NCBI GenBank assembly: GCA_025716855.1
Contig: JAIXMQ010000003.1
Location: 728,001-792,000 of the forward strand
Origin: Pilaira anomala
Taxonomy: Eukaryota; Mucoromycota; Mucoromycetes; Mucorales; Mucoraceae
Length of the DNA stretch: 64,000 nt
Reading direction: 5' to 3'
Below, in pieces: positions 1 to 11,262 of this stretch. The notes beneath the pieces were generated by a model. It saw only the letters and a list, made by a program, of their open reading frames with translations. It ran no database searches and was not told where the DNA came from. Every line of letters starts with the position of its first letter. Within the stretch, counting starts at the first letter, position 1. The position numbers were made by a program, and so were the translations under genes.

Positions 1-13
1 AAAGTGTATCTAG

Positions 14-1645
14 GAACTAAAAGCTCTATTTAGTTTAGAAACTACTATTATCACTCGAGGTACTCGATCATTAGGTTATGGCTTTATTAAATTTGAAACA
101 GAGAAAGAAGCCCAAAAGGCTTCTGAAGAACTTAACAAACAATCCTTGGATGGTCGTGAGATCAATGTTGAAGTAGCTCGTCCAAAGGCAGAAGGTGAAG
201 TACGTACTACACGTAAATCTAAGCGTCGTAACAAGAAGTCCACTGTAAGTTAAATATATACTATATTTAAATGTTTTGAGTCTTAAAAAAAAATATTTGT
301 TTATTTTTAGAATGTTGAAAAGAATACTGCTACTACTACTACTAAACAAGTCATTCTCACTCCTTCTACTACTGCTTCTGAAAGTGATGGTGCAGAATCA
401 AGCGCCGCTCGTCGTAAGCGTAACAAGAAGAACAAGAAGCGTCAAAACAAGAAAACTGAAAAGGCCACTCGTATTACTGAACCTTCAAAGACCACTCTCT
501 TTGTTGCAAACTTACCTTATGCTACTACCGATGAAGATTTAACCTCTATCTTTGCCTCTTATCATCTCGTCTCGGCTCATGTTGCTCGTATGAAGAATGG
601 TAGATCAAAGGGTTATGGTTTTGTTGAGTTCCATAATGAACAAGATCAATTAAAGGCCCTGGAATCCGTTAAGGATGTTGTCTTGGATGGTCGTGCTATC
701 TATTTAAAGATTGCTCTCTCAGAACAAAAGGATGAGGTAAATGAAGAGGGTAAGAAGAATGCTGAGCCTATTACCCGTGAAGTAAAGGATGTGGTTAAAA
801 ATAGTGAGTCTGTGACTGCAAAGAACGTTGATGCCAAGAAGGATGCTCCTACTGCTGAAAAGAAGACCGTCCCCGCTGAAAAGAAGGTTGAGTCCGTTGC
901 TGCCAAGAAGGAAGAGCCTGTCGTTACTAAGAAGGTTGAACCCGTCGTTGCTAAGAAGGAAGAGCCTGTCGTTGCTAAGAAGGAAGAGCCTGTCGTTGCT
1001 AAGAAGGAAGAGCCTGTCGTTGCTAAGAAGGAGGAACCCGTTGCTAAGAAGGTTGAACCCGTCGCCGCTAAGAAGGTCGAACCCGTTGCTGAAAAGAAGG
1101 TTGAACCCGTCGTTGAAAAGAAGGCTGAGCCTGTCGCTTCTAAAAAGGAAGAACCTGTCAAGAAGGTCGAACCTGTCGTTGCTGCTAAGAAGGAAGAACC
1201 TGTCGTTGCTGCTAAGAAGGAAGAACCTGTCGTTGCTGCTAAGAAGGAAGAGCCTGCCAAGAAGGTTGAACCTGCTGTCGCAGAAAAGAAGGCCGAGCCT
1301 GTTGTTGAAAAGAAGGCTGAACCCGTTGTTGAAAAGAAGGCTGAACCCGTTGTAGCAGAAAAGAAGGCTGAGCCTGTCGCAGAAAAGAAAGTTGAGCCTG
1401 TAGTTGAAAAGAAGGCCGCACCTGTACCTGCACCTGCCAAGGTTGAAGAAGTAAAGAAAGCCGAACCCAAGAAGGTTGAAGAAGAAAAGAAAGTTGAGCC
1501 CAAAAAGACTGAAGAAGTAAAGAAAGTTGAACCTACCAAGGTTGAAGAAGTAAAGGCATCGGTGCCTGAAGTGAAAAAGGCAGAACCTGTTATTTCAACA
1601 GAATCAAAGGTAGAATCACTTAAAGTCAATGATACCAAAAAATAA
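14..1645 (+). CDS. RRM RNA-binding protein with Lys/Glu/Pro repeat tail (5' end outside window)
   Basis: The 3' part of a gene with two RNA-recognition motifs. An intron seems to end near base 13. The first visible exon encodes the end of RRM1, with an RNP1-like GYGFIKFET and then a basic linker. A 66-nt GT-AG intron follows (245-310). The last exon encodes RRM2: RNP2-like TLFVANLPY near base 498 and RNP1-like KGYGFVEF near base 608. After it come about 280 residues of imperfect repeats built on A-K-K-x-E-P-V, which are highly charged and probably disordered. RRM pairs bind single-stranded RNA; the layout recalls nucleolin-like or polyadenylate-type shuttling proteins, but I cannot name an orthologue. 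The repeats leave the opposite strand open for 342 codons, which is an antisense shadow. Exon limits are inferred from splice signals. Confidence 0.85.
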
Positions 1646-1826
1646 ATATCCCCCATAAAATCCCCCATCTCTCTTTCGTGTAACAAGTAAATAAAATAAA
1701 TATTTAAAAACCACTGTATAAAAAACATTTAAAAAAAAAGTGCATACTGTAAATTATAAAATGTATGTATAAAATGTGTATATGTATAAAATGTATATGT
1801 GTTTAAAAAATAAGTTTTTTTTTTAA

Positions 1827-2507
1827 CTAAAAGAATTTGATTTTTTTTGTGTTTCTATTATTCTTTGTAAATGAAGAAGATTGATAATCCCCATAAATTT
1901 CATTGTCCTGTGCGCGACAAGAGGAAGGAGTCAAGGTTAGCCTTAAAGTATCTTGTGTTTGATTTGTATCACATAGGGTACAAAAATGATGACAATTTGA
2001 TGAAGACTGATCCTTGATATCATTTGGCCATAAAACACGATGAGGACAAGGAAAACCATTCTTTAATAGATCAGCCCAACTATCACGCGTCATGACTTTC
2101 TTCATGTATTTTCTTACTTGAGTTGAACCATAATAAAGAGCGGAAGTGACTTTATTATTGTTTGTAGTAGTAGAAGAAGTGATGTCTTGAAATTTTCTTT
2201 TACGATCTTGCTCTTGTTCGGTTTTTATTATTGTAGTAGTGTCAGTTCTTTTCTTTGTTATTCGTCGTTCACAACAATAACAGATTACTTCTTCCGACAA
2301 CGATGTGGACGGGGACGACGATGATTTGTTTGTTTTGCTGTTGTTTGGAACGTTTGAAAATAACTCGTATAACGTCGTTACATCACGGGATAAAAATTGC
2401 TTTTTTGTTGTTGTCTTTACGACTTGCGTTGTTTGTGGTAAAGGACTTGTAGAATTTGAACTTTTTACACTTTCTGTAATACTAGACGCATATACTTTTC
2501 CAGACAT
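1827..2507 (-). CDS. Small Cys/His-rich protein of unknown function
   Basis: One uninterrupted reading frame of 226 residues starting MSGKVYASS. The N-terminal third is Ser/Thr-rich. A CYCCERR cluster lies near residue 75, and the C-terminal half has a compact region with RDSWADLLKNGFPCPHRV, then CHHFCTLC near residue 175. The spacing of Cys and His suggests one or two zinc-binding sites, but I recognise no family. A polyT tract follows the stop. It lies just downstream of the eIF4E-like gene on the same strand, with about 230 bp between them. Ordered, low-repeat sequence in the C-terminal half makes a real gene more likely than chance. Confidence 0.6.
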   Translation of the reverse strand: MSGKVYASSITESVKSSNSTSPLPQTTQVVKTTTKKQFLSRDVTTLYELFSNVPNNSKTNKSSSSPSTSLSEEVICYCCERRITKKRTDTTTIIKTEQEQDRKRKFQDITSSTTTNNNKVTSALYYGSTQVRKYMKKVMTRDSWADLLKNGFPCPHRVLWPNDIKDQSSSNCHHFCTLCDTNQTQDTLRLTLTPSSCRAQDNEIYGDYQSSSFTKNNRNTKKIKFF

Positions 2508-2740
2508 TTTAAAAGGTTAAAGAGAGAGGGAAAAAAAAAGAAATATATTAAAAAATTAGCCTTTATATATTCAGGAGTTTTTTTACTTTCTTTGTATGAA
2601 ATTGTACACACAAGAAAGAAATTTATTTTTGTGTCGCTAATTTTCTATTTACACGCACACACACATATATATAATAACTTACACCAAAATAAATGTGTAA
2701 GAGAGAGAAGGGGGTATATAGTGATTCTTTTTTTTTCCTT

Positions 2741-4200
2741 TTAAAAGTGCTTTTTATATCTACTTGCATTAATTTCATTATGACAAGTAACAGGTAGCAA
2801 ATTACAAAGAGATTGTCTATTTAAAAAAAAAAAATATTAGGAAAATAAAATAAAGGGTAAATATAGATACAAGTAAATAAAACATACTTGAAAAGGTCTA
2901 TAGATTCAATCGTACAATTTGATTCATCTAACCATAACTCTATCCTATCACCTCTATTTCTTCGAGAGACTACGATCCCGACCACGCCAAACTGAAATAA
3001 ATTAGCGCCCACAAAAGCACACAAGATTCTTTCTACCACATCATCAATCCCTTTTGTATTCTGAATCACTAACCTTCCACCCTTTTCATTCACTTTATCT
3101 TCCCACATGGGCTCCACACCTTCAATAAAACAAAATAAATTTTGATTGGCTAATAACTGACTTGGTTTCTTGCCCATTTTTTCTTTCAAGACACGCCAAC
3201 GTGATGAAAATTGCCAAACTGTATCACATTTAAATACACACTTGACAGCAGACATGTAAGATTGTTTGGAATTCGTATCACTAAAGTAAAATACACATGG
3301 CTTTAAAAGTGGTAAAGGATTATTGAGTTCAATCGAATGTTGTTTCATGTATTCTTTTACTCTTTCGTATCGTGTTGGATTTTGTTGAATTAGAATTGGA
3401 TCTGCCCAGACAGGTGGTGTTGTCTCCATAGTAACAGTAGTGACATTTTCTGTTTTTGTTGCTTCATTTGATGATACTTTATTATGCTGTTTATAGGGGC
3501 TGTGCATTGTGTCACGAACATGACCAGGGTCATGCTGTTGTTGTTGCTGTTGTTGTTGCTGTTGCTGCTGCTGCTGCTGCTGCTGTTGCTGCTGCTGTTG
3601 TTGTTGATTTAGAATATTATTATTATTTTCTTCTTGTGTTTTTTGTTGGTTAAAATGTTGATGAGGACTGATTAATTTCATTTTCCCACCAACAGAATTT
3701 GTTGTTGTTGTTGTTGTTGTTGTAGTCTGTGCGTCCATTAATATAGGTAAAGAAGATGAGGCTGATGAAAAGCTAGTAGCGACAGTACTTGTAGTACTTC
3801 CAGAACTAAATCTTCGGATCAGCTCCGTTGATAAAGCAATATCGGATTGAGTTGAAGTACAACTACTGCTACTACTACAACTACTACTAATCATTTGAGT
3901 TTCAGGTTGAGATAATCTTCTTTTTGGATAATAGATAGGTGTTGCTGTTGCTGTTGATGTACGCGTTAAAGTAGATACAAATAATGTATTATCAAGTACA
4001 CCAATATTTAATGGGATTTTAGATGTACTCTTTAACCCTTTCATTGTTTCTTGTTGATCTATTTCTACATGATGATGATGTTGTTGATGATAATGATAAT
4101 GATGATGTAATGAATCACTTGTAGGTAATTGTATTGCAATTGAATTATGATCAAATATATCTTGTTCACTTTCAAATTGTTGGGTTGATACTAAATCCAT
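2741..4200 (-). CDS. eIF4E/4EHP-like cap-binding protein with polyglutamine N-terminal extension
   Basis: Two exons (2888-4200 and 2741-2816) joined across a 71-nt GT-AG intron give 462 residues. The last 180 residues match the eIF4E fold: DTVWQFSSRW, then FIEGVEPMWEDKVNEKGGR, where W-E corresponds to the cap-contacting W102/E103 of eIF4E, then RGDRIELW. The exon 2 peptide (SLCNLLPVTCHNE...) fits the final helix region of the family. The residue aligned with cap-sandwich W56 is Tyr (in SKQSY) and the W43 position is Cys or Phe, which points to the class II (4EHP/eIF4E2) group. Residues 1-270 are low complexity, with Ser/Thr runs, His runs and a run of about 26 Gln. Canonical eIF4E is about 210 residues, so the extension is unusual. 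A role in translational repression is inference from class. Confidence 0.8.
3536..3606. repeat. CAG/CAA trinucleotide repeat encoding polyQ
   Basis: On the + strand this is a run of TTG/CTG triplets; on the coding strand it is mixed CAA and CAG, giving about 26 consecutive glutamines in the eIF4E-like protein. Interruption by CAA should slow expansion. A second, shorter Thr-codon run lies near 3700-3722. Confidence 0.9.
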
Positions 4201-5406
4201 CTTTTTTTTTTATTTTATAATAAAAAGTAAAAAAAAAGGGTTGGACAAAGCCTAAAGCTTGTTATTTTTATACTTTGCTTCCTTTTTTCTTACCAGTCCC
4301 ACTCACGTGAATAGTAATAAATAATAACAACAACAACAAAATAAAACATTTTTTTGATTTAAAAAATATAAAGAGTCCATCTTATTATTCTTTATTATGT
4401 TATAGATAAATAGGTGATAATAAAAAAAAAGGGGGCCCTTCTTTAAATATTTTATATGATACAGTGATAATATATCATCTCCCCCTCTCCCCCTTTTTTT
4501 TTTACGAATATGAAAGTCATCAGATTCGAACAAATTGACACACTTTCTTTATTATTTATCAGTCTAACCAAAAAAAGTATATAATAATATGTAAATGTAA
4601 ACAACACATTGCCTTTATAAAACATCAGTCCACATCACTCTTTGCATTCTAAAATAAAAATCATGATTTAAAATAAATACTTTTCTTTTAATTTTAATGC
4701 TTTTTAAGAAAATAGGTAACCATATAACCCCACATCTCTTTAAATACATGCTGCTTGTGAGTGTGTGTGTCCAGAACCTTAAAAAGAAAAAAGTTCCCAG
4801 GAATAGTTTATATTTACAAAACGATAAGATACCTTTGGAAAAAAATAAACAATGCACCTCCCAAAAGACAGAACGCCGAACGCTTGATGTTTAAATCACA
4901 ATTGCATAAAATACAATCATTCGTTAGTTTATCTCTCTCTCTCTTTTTTTTTGTGTGTGTGTGTGTGTACGCCCAGAAATAATGAAGTTGTCAATAGCAT
5001 AATTAGATTTCTTTTTTACAACAGCAGTATAGATATTATATAGTATCCTATAATTCTAGAAACTTCTATTATTACTTTATCCAGTGTTGTCTTTGGTTCA
5101 TTTTGTAACCAAAAAAAAAAAAAGTGGTTCTGTAATATTTATTGACAATTTTTTTTTCGATCTTACATCATGTGTTGTATTTGCAACAGAAGTTAGTATA
5201 TTTATGTGCATACAAATTGTTCAAGAGAATGAGCCCTAAGTACACCCAGACCCTTTTTTTTTTTTTGGCACTCACAACAAAGGTTATAAATAAATGACAC
5301 ATTCTGTTATATACCCTCTCTCACCGCATTCATACGACTCATAAAGTTTCAGTGACATCATAAAAAAAAAAGTCATTTATAATGCAAAGAAGGGGCTTTT
5401 TTTTAT
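4201..5406. other. Intergenic region, no gene seen
   Basis: AT-rich spacer between the start of the eIF4E-like gene and the 3' end of the next minus-strand gene. It holds homopolymers and a short GT repeat near 4953-4968. The short reading frames here are low-complexity and have no family resemblance. I see no tRNA or other RNA gene. Confidence 0.6.
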
Positions 5407-6226
5407 TTACTTTAATAACCATCTTTGTTGATAACGTCGAAGATGACTATTTCTATTATTTGTTACATGAAATCTAGGTTGATGATGACGACTACGAGCA
5501 TAATTTTCCAAGATCTGCGATTTCTTTATCCTTGATTCCTTAAAGGACTCTTGAGCATCTAATTTCGCATGCTTTTCTTTCATATTTGATTCAACCGAAG
5601 TTAAATAATCTAAAACATCCTGACTTTCTGGCATATGAAATATAGGTATTGAAGATTCTAAAGGTTTTAATTCTTCAAGTACTTCTGTATTAATTGTGTA
5701 CTGTGTTGTTTCCGGTTCATTTTCGGCTGCTTGATATGCTTCTAAAAATCCTTCTCTCCATTCCTCTCCTTGTGTTTCTGTTGGTAATTTTGAAGGTTCT
5801 ACAAATGGAATACAATCATTCATATAGACTGCTAACATCATATCCACTTTAAACAATATATGTGTATACATTAGTTTATTATTACATCATGACTAATCCA
5901 TTATTTTACTTACATTTTTCTTGTTCTACTTCTTCTTCTGGTTTTTTTTTTGCTGAAAAAAAAGGTGTTTCATTCTCGGCAGAAATACCCAACAAAGGTC
6001 GATAAAGTGAAAAGAATGAATGATGAGCAAATTCAGTTCTTGGCATACTAATAACGGGCACAAATGAAATCTCGGGTTTCTTTTCATTACTTGTGGATTT
6101 TTCTTTTTCAATAGGTGTAGTTACATTATTTAATTGTAATTTGTTGTTCACAGATGAATTGAACCGAACTGAAATATTTCTACTTTTATTTGTTAAAGAA
6201 AGAATAGAACGTTGATAGCGAAACAT
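5407..6226 (-). CDS. Probable mitochondrial protein of unknown function
   Basis: Two exons (5914-6226 and 5407-5846) with a GTAAGT donor and phase-1 junction give 250 residues. The N-terminus MFRYQRSILSLTNKSRNIS is rich in Arg, Ser and hydrophobic residues and lacks acidic residues, as expected of a mitochondrial targeting peptide. A segment around FAHHSFFSLYRPLLG (residue about 68-82) looks conserved-type. The rest is charged, with a basic C-terminus (RRYQQRWLLK). This resembles fungal mitochondrial ribosome-associated or assembly proteins in size and composition, but I cannot assign a subunit. It faces away from the next gene, leaving about 230 bp of shared upstream region. Confidence 0.65.
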
Positions 6227-6454
6227 ATTAAAATTAATATAGAGAGAGAGAAAGAGTGAGAAAGAGTGAGTTATAATTCACACACATATCTGCACATGGT
6301 CCACCCCACCTATTAGCTTATCACATCGGTTAATCAAATACGCAGCATTTACACCAATTAAACTTCTTTAAAATGGTTGGAATCATACATGACCCAACAG
6401 ACGTAATAATCACTCACACACTTTTTTTTTTGTTGCTAAAATTAAAAATAAAAA

Positions 6455-7028
6455 ATGAGCTCTACACAACTCGATATACCTCATTTCGTCGTAGTTCATG
6501 ACCAAATCAAAAAGACATATAAACATCCAGTGATTCATTATGTATTTGAAGGTGACCCTTTACCTGAAGTACCCAAAGACGAGTTAATCATAGTCGACTT
6601 GGACTCAACTGCAACTCAACTCTTACATGTCGATAGTTATAGTTCTCACTTTCAAGTCACTGATTGTCTATTAGAACATAGTCAACTAAGCGATCAGTTT
6701 GAAGAAGACGCAAGTTTATTAAATTTAACTATTGAAGGTGTTTCTTCTATTAAACCGTAAGTTATGCTATTTAAAATATACATATATATATATAAATTGC
6801 ATAAATATTAATATCCTTTCCCTCATATCAGTGATGAAGCGTTATCACCTATTCGTAATATGGATCACTTTAAAGAAGCTCTTTCTAATTTTAAAATTAG
6901 GTACAGAATGCAAACAAACAAATCAAAAAAATATGAAAAAAAACTAACTTTAAAAATATAGAAATGCACTTGTTAAAAATATCTTGTTATCTGATAAACT
7001 AGATGATCAACTAGTAGAATATCCATAA
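6455..7028 (+). CDS. Conserved-type small acidic protein, three exons
   Basis: Exons 6455-6756, 6832-6900 and 6962-7028 join in frame (302+69+67 = 438 nt) to a 145-residue protein starting MSSTQLDIPHFVVVHDQ. All introns are GT-AG and 61-75 nt. The protein is acidic, with a hydrophobic stretch IHYVFEGDPLPEVP...ELIIVDLD that looks like a small beta-rich fold, and a helical C-terminus (FKEALSNFKI...). I do not recognise the family. Clean splice phases and ordered composition support a real gene. It is divergent from the mitochondrial-type gene upstream. Confidence 0.65.
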
Positions 7029-7771
7029 ATTTACTTATATATACCCCCCTTTCCACACCTTCATTTTTCATATACTCAGTCACTTCTCGAAGAAATAAAG
7101 GTTCTTATCTCTCGAAATTATAGTTACAGCTTTTTATGATCGTGTCTTGAGGTTTTCTTGTGGAACGATGTCGCTTGAAAATATCTGTTCGCTGCTTTTT
7201 TTTATATACGTATTAAGGTAAACACACAATCACTTCCCATCTTTACTCTATTAAAGTCTATGACATTGACAAAGAAAGTTAAATTAATGTAATATGAAAA
7301 AGAAGAGTAAAGTATCAAGTATACAAAAGATGTTTGTGTATTTTTACAAGCATCTCGTGAAATTTGCGTTAACCCACTTTTATAAATGCCAATAAAATGA
7401 GTTCATCATTATTTTGAAGGTACCTACACAACATATAACGGGAATTATTATGTAAATAATTATAAAATTATATTGACTTGTTTTCAGGGTATAAAATTAT
7501 CGCTTTAAATGTCATTTTTGAATATTATAAGAAATTTTAATATTGATATGTACAAAGAAATAAATGCATACTTCAAATCAAAAGAAAAAGGGTCAGTTGC
7601 TTTAGTTTTGGTATAAGATTAATATAAGGTCGCCTGGATTTTTATTAAATGGTTGGAGAGACATTCATTCATGTCTTTTGTGAGAGGGACTATTTAAGTA
7701 GTACACATTATGCCTTTGACTTTGTGTAGTTATTTAAGGTTTGTGACACCGGATAGGCTTAACGGCATAAA

Positions 7772-7819
<48 letters not shown>

Positions 7820-8148
7820 AGGAAAAAGTTTACTTATGATTTAACAAACTAACGTGGCTTTACAAATTACCCAACTCCTCATAAAAATAACTGATCCCTA
7901 CTCGAAAACACCAAAATGTTCTGCCGTGGAGTATCTTAAACAACAAGATAGGCCTTCGTTTTACAATTTTACTGATAACTGTATAACGACATGGTATTTC
8001 GGTCTATAAGAATGAAAAGTGATAGTGCACGTATATTATTCTTTAAGTTTGCTCAAAACAGGTAAGCATGCCCATGAACCATTTTTATTAGCTAAACACA
8101 TGTATTAATACCATCTCGTAATATTGCATACTTAGTTAGCCTTCACTC
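7029..8148. other. Intergenic region with poly-A insertion
   Basis: AT-rich DNA with no convincing coding sequence. A 40-nt A tract at 7776-7815 is the main feature and is listed separately. Confidence 0.5.
7751..7822. repeat. Poly-A tract flanked by 7-bp direct repeats (possible retroposed fragment)
   Basis: GGATAGG at 7751-7757 is repeated at 7816-7822. Between them lie 18 bp of unique sequence followed by 40 consecutive A. A short 3' fragment ending in poly-A between direct repeats is the structure left by a severely 5'-truncated, LINE-type retroposition. A chance 7-mer match is possible. Confidence 0.4.
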
Positions 8149-9206
8149 GTGTCTAATAAGGAATCTGCTGTCAAAAGACTCACGGCACAAACCAGTATCA
8201 CGTCCCTTGATAGGTTAGGCACGGTTACTAAAAAAGACCTTCAGGCAATTCCCTCGAAGGAAATCCCCTCTTTCAAAGTTAAGCCCATTTTGTTGGATTG
8301 TAGTAATGCGGAAATACACCAGTGTCATGAAAACTCGTTAAGAGTCTTCATCAGGAAATTTGAGAGAGTTTACAGCCAGTAAGATGTAGATATCGAGTTG
8401 CATTAACTTTTCACTTAGAAGCATGTTTCGAAAGGAACAATCGTTATTTAAACTGGATAGTTCAGAACATCGGTAGTAAGAAGAAGCTTTTTTGGAGCGC
8501 TATCAAAGTGATTCTCTAGAATCGGTTCCATATTTCAATGAGAACCAATCTCGTTTTGCTGAACCAGTCGTTAAATACTGTGAAGCAAGGGTATAACGAA
8601 CTCTTAGCTGATGATATGGATCGATTCGGTTTCTATATGTCAGCTGCAAAAGTTGATCCTAGCAACAGTTTTTCTTTTTCTTTTCTTTCTTGCGCTTTCT
8701 TGTCTTCGTTACACTCAAAAGAGTCTCAAGAGGTTGTTTAGACCAAGTTAATAGCTTTTATTAGAGGAAACCAAACGACCTCGCTTCCTATCACCGCCAG
8801 TAAGCATGCACCTCATAACAAACATAATTTTATGAACTTATTCCATGACTTCTGTGAAGTTCTTCAGACACTCAACCTCTACTATGGCGATTTGTAAGAA
8901 GCGCTCTCCAAGATTCAGAAAAAGTTGGTCCCATCAAAATCTTCTTCTTTCAACCCCTCCTCGTCCTCCTCCTCCCCCAAAAAGAGGAGAAAGTTTGACA
9001 AGAAGTCTGCCGTGAAGGACTCCCCCATCTACGACGTTGATCTCACCAAGATCAACAACGTCAACTACAGGTTAAACAAGGACGAGGTCGCCCACCTTCG
9101 TGAATTAAATAAGTGTCTGTCTTATCGTGTCGCTTCTTACACAAACGAACATATAAACGTTTGTGAGGAGAGAAAGAGATTTCTCGCAAGACAGGTAAAT
9201 AGCTAA
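8149..9206 (+). pseudogene. Decayed retrotransposon gag-like gene
   Basis: Reading-frame pieces on one strand line up as one broken protein. Piece one (8149-8382) ends in NSLRVFIRKFERVYSQ. A shifted frame carries a Leu/Phe-rich capsid-like part (about 8384-8510), then a piece near 8815-8895 with NFMNLFHDFCEVLQTLNLYY and a stop. The last piece (8925-9206) is a basic Ser/Pro/Lys linker followed by NKCLSYRVASYTNEHINVC. That ending resembles a gag zinc knuckle in which some ligands are lost. Several frameshifts and stops separate the pieces and no start ATG is seen at 8149 (the codon is GTG). Order (capsid-like, basic linker, knuckle-like) supports gag. No reverse transcriptase or LTRs were found nearby. 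Confidence 0.5.
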
Positions 9207-10440
9207 GAAAATTTATCCGTTTTATCAAACATTATCGCTGAAGTTCATACCACTGACACTTTTTCTTTTTTTAGTGACCTTGATAAGTCTTGTCAAGTCA
9301 CTTCCTCCTCGTTTAGCGATGATGATGATAAAAGTGAGTTCCAGGCCATTTATAGAAGCCTGAGCCACCAGATGATTGTGTACAAAATATTACCCTCCTT
9401 TTCAAAAAATTAATAAATAATTTTTTTGTAAAAACCTCAACTGATCCATATGTCTTTAAAAATAAAGTGCTCTAATTCTTGTATAATTATGGGTTTAGCA
9501 ATGTTTATATACATACAAATCAATAATTTCAAATGAATAATTTTTTTAGAAAGAGTAAAAGAAAAGATAGAATGTGAGAAGGTGAATCTTACTCCATTTC
9601 TGATATCAACTACTACACAAAGATTGTCTTTTGTAACGTTATCGTTGGATGAGGTGGAACCAGACTCATAGCTTTTTTTTTATGATAATTGCGATTAGAA
9701 GGTTCGCTTCCAAGCAGAAGCAGGAGCTCTTTTAATAACATCATCGTCTTTTACCCAATCATTATTACTTCCATAAATTTGGGATATAATTTATAAACGA
9801 TACTTAAGATATTGAGATTTTTAATTGAATTGATAATCGGGGGGAAAGGCTACTTACATTGCCAAAGTCTTCAAACAGATTATTATCTTTGCCAACATTA
9901 TTACTTTTAAGTGAAAATATGGAGCAATCAAAAGTTAAAATAGAAAAAATACTTTTTTTTATTTTTTTTTATTTTTATTTTTTTTTTTATTTTTATTTTT
10001 ATTTTTATTTTTATTTTTATTTTTATTTTTATTTTTTTATTTTTTTTTTTTTTTTATTATTATTATTATTATTTCGTTATTGCCATTGATAATGAAGTGC
10101 TTCAACCACTTTAAGAACTTAAAATTATTAAACATCTTCATTGATTTGATTCTTCCATTTCTAACAATAAAAAAAATATGTTAGATCCAGAACGAGAAAT
10201 AAAAAAGTTCGATACTTCAATTTGTTACGGGTCCGCCTTTACTTTGAATGTTCTTCTGATTGTCTTTTAACAAATCTAACTTGTTGATTTTATGATGAAT
10301 TCCTTTGTTCACTTGCTCCTGCTACAGGAATTACGGATTTCCCCCCTTTTTTTTTGATCTATGAAAAAATATATTTTAATAAAAATTGAATTTAGAGCAG
10401 TTTTAACTTTACTTACAATCTGTATTAACTTTCGCTGTAT
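9207..10440. other. AT-rich intergenic region
   Basis: A possible tail of the gag relic near 9260-9400 (acidic run encoded by gatgatgatgat) is followed by DNA without supported genes and a T/A simple repeat at 9951-10073. Confidence 0.45.
9951..10073. repeat. (ATTTTT)n simple repeat
   Basis: About 120 bp made almost only of ATTTTT hexamers, ending in a short ATT trinucleotide run. The 76-codon frame across it is an artefact of the repeat. Confidence 0.9.
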
Positions 10441-10879
10441 TAAATGAATTTCCAAAATTTCTTCGATAAAGGAAATTTATCCATCAAAAGTCCCAATAAC
10501 TTTGAATTGCATTCTGATCGATTCACAGTCATGTTACGAACAATATCGCCAAGTAGTTTGGAATCTCTAAACGTTCATAAAAGAAACTCCTCTTTACCTA
10601 CACACGGCCACTTTGGATTTAAGGAATTAAACGCAAGTTCGCCACTTTTGCATTTAACTCCACAAGTTGATTTGAATTTTCAATATTATTTAACCAGTTA
10701 TTTATATCTTCAATTGTACGTAAAGAATCGCATAGCCATCCCTTGATCAATCCTGTTCTAAACAGCGTAATACTATTTGCAAGCTATTTGAATACGGTGC
10801 CATTACGCGAGTTTTAAAAGATGCCGAGATTAGTTAAATTTTGACCCTCAATAACGAGGGATATAGAGTTAAGAATAGG

Positions 10880-11172
10880 GTTATACACCACGGTGTTCTT
10901 TGTAATAGCAATTCGAGGTTGATTTGAGAGTAGGATTGTACACCATGTTGCTCTCTACAGCATTGATTTGAGTTGGGGTGAGAGTAGGATTGTACACCAT
11001 GTTGCTCTCTACAGCAGTGATTTGAGTTGGGGTGAGAGTATGATTGTACACCATGTTGCTCTCTACAGCAGTGATTTGAGTTGGGGTGAGAGTATGATTG
11101 TACACCATGTTGCTCTCTACAGCAGTGATTTGAGTTGGGGTGAGAGTAGGATTGTACACCATGTTGCTCTCT
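10880..11172. repeat. 54-bp minisatellite
   Basis: The phrase GATTGTACACCATGTTGCTC recurs starting at 10934, 10988, 11042, 11096 and 11150, exactly 54 bp apart, with a degenerate copy upstream near 10880. Copies differ at only a few bases. Since 54 is a multiple of 3, several frames stay open: the minus strand reads an 18-residue unit containing REQHGVQSYSHPNSN, and another minus frame and one plus frame are also open. I see no signal peptide or dibasic processing sites and do not call a gene. Confidence 0.85.
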
Positions 11173-11262
11173 GCGATAATAATTCTCCATCTAATCCAAT
11201 CTATAATCTATGCTGATCAATCCATAATAAATACATATACATACAAAAACAAAGATGACAAA

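Noticed and set aside
700..1728. 342-codon open frame on the minus strand
   Set aside because: Antisense to the K-K-x-E-P-V repeats; open only because of the repeat codons, giving a Gly/Ser/Phe-rich low-complexity product.
9859..10089. Tyr/Phe-rich 76-codon frame
   Set aside because: Translation of the ATTTTT simple repeat.
10444..10746. 100-codon frame on the plus strand
   Set aside because: No recognised domain, no splice context and AT-rich composition; chance cannot be excluded.
10834..11190. Repeat peptide precursor encoded by the 54-bp minisatellite
   Set aside because: No signal peptide, no dibasic cleavage sites between units, and three frames are equally open.
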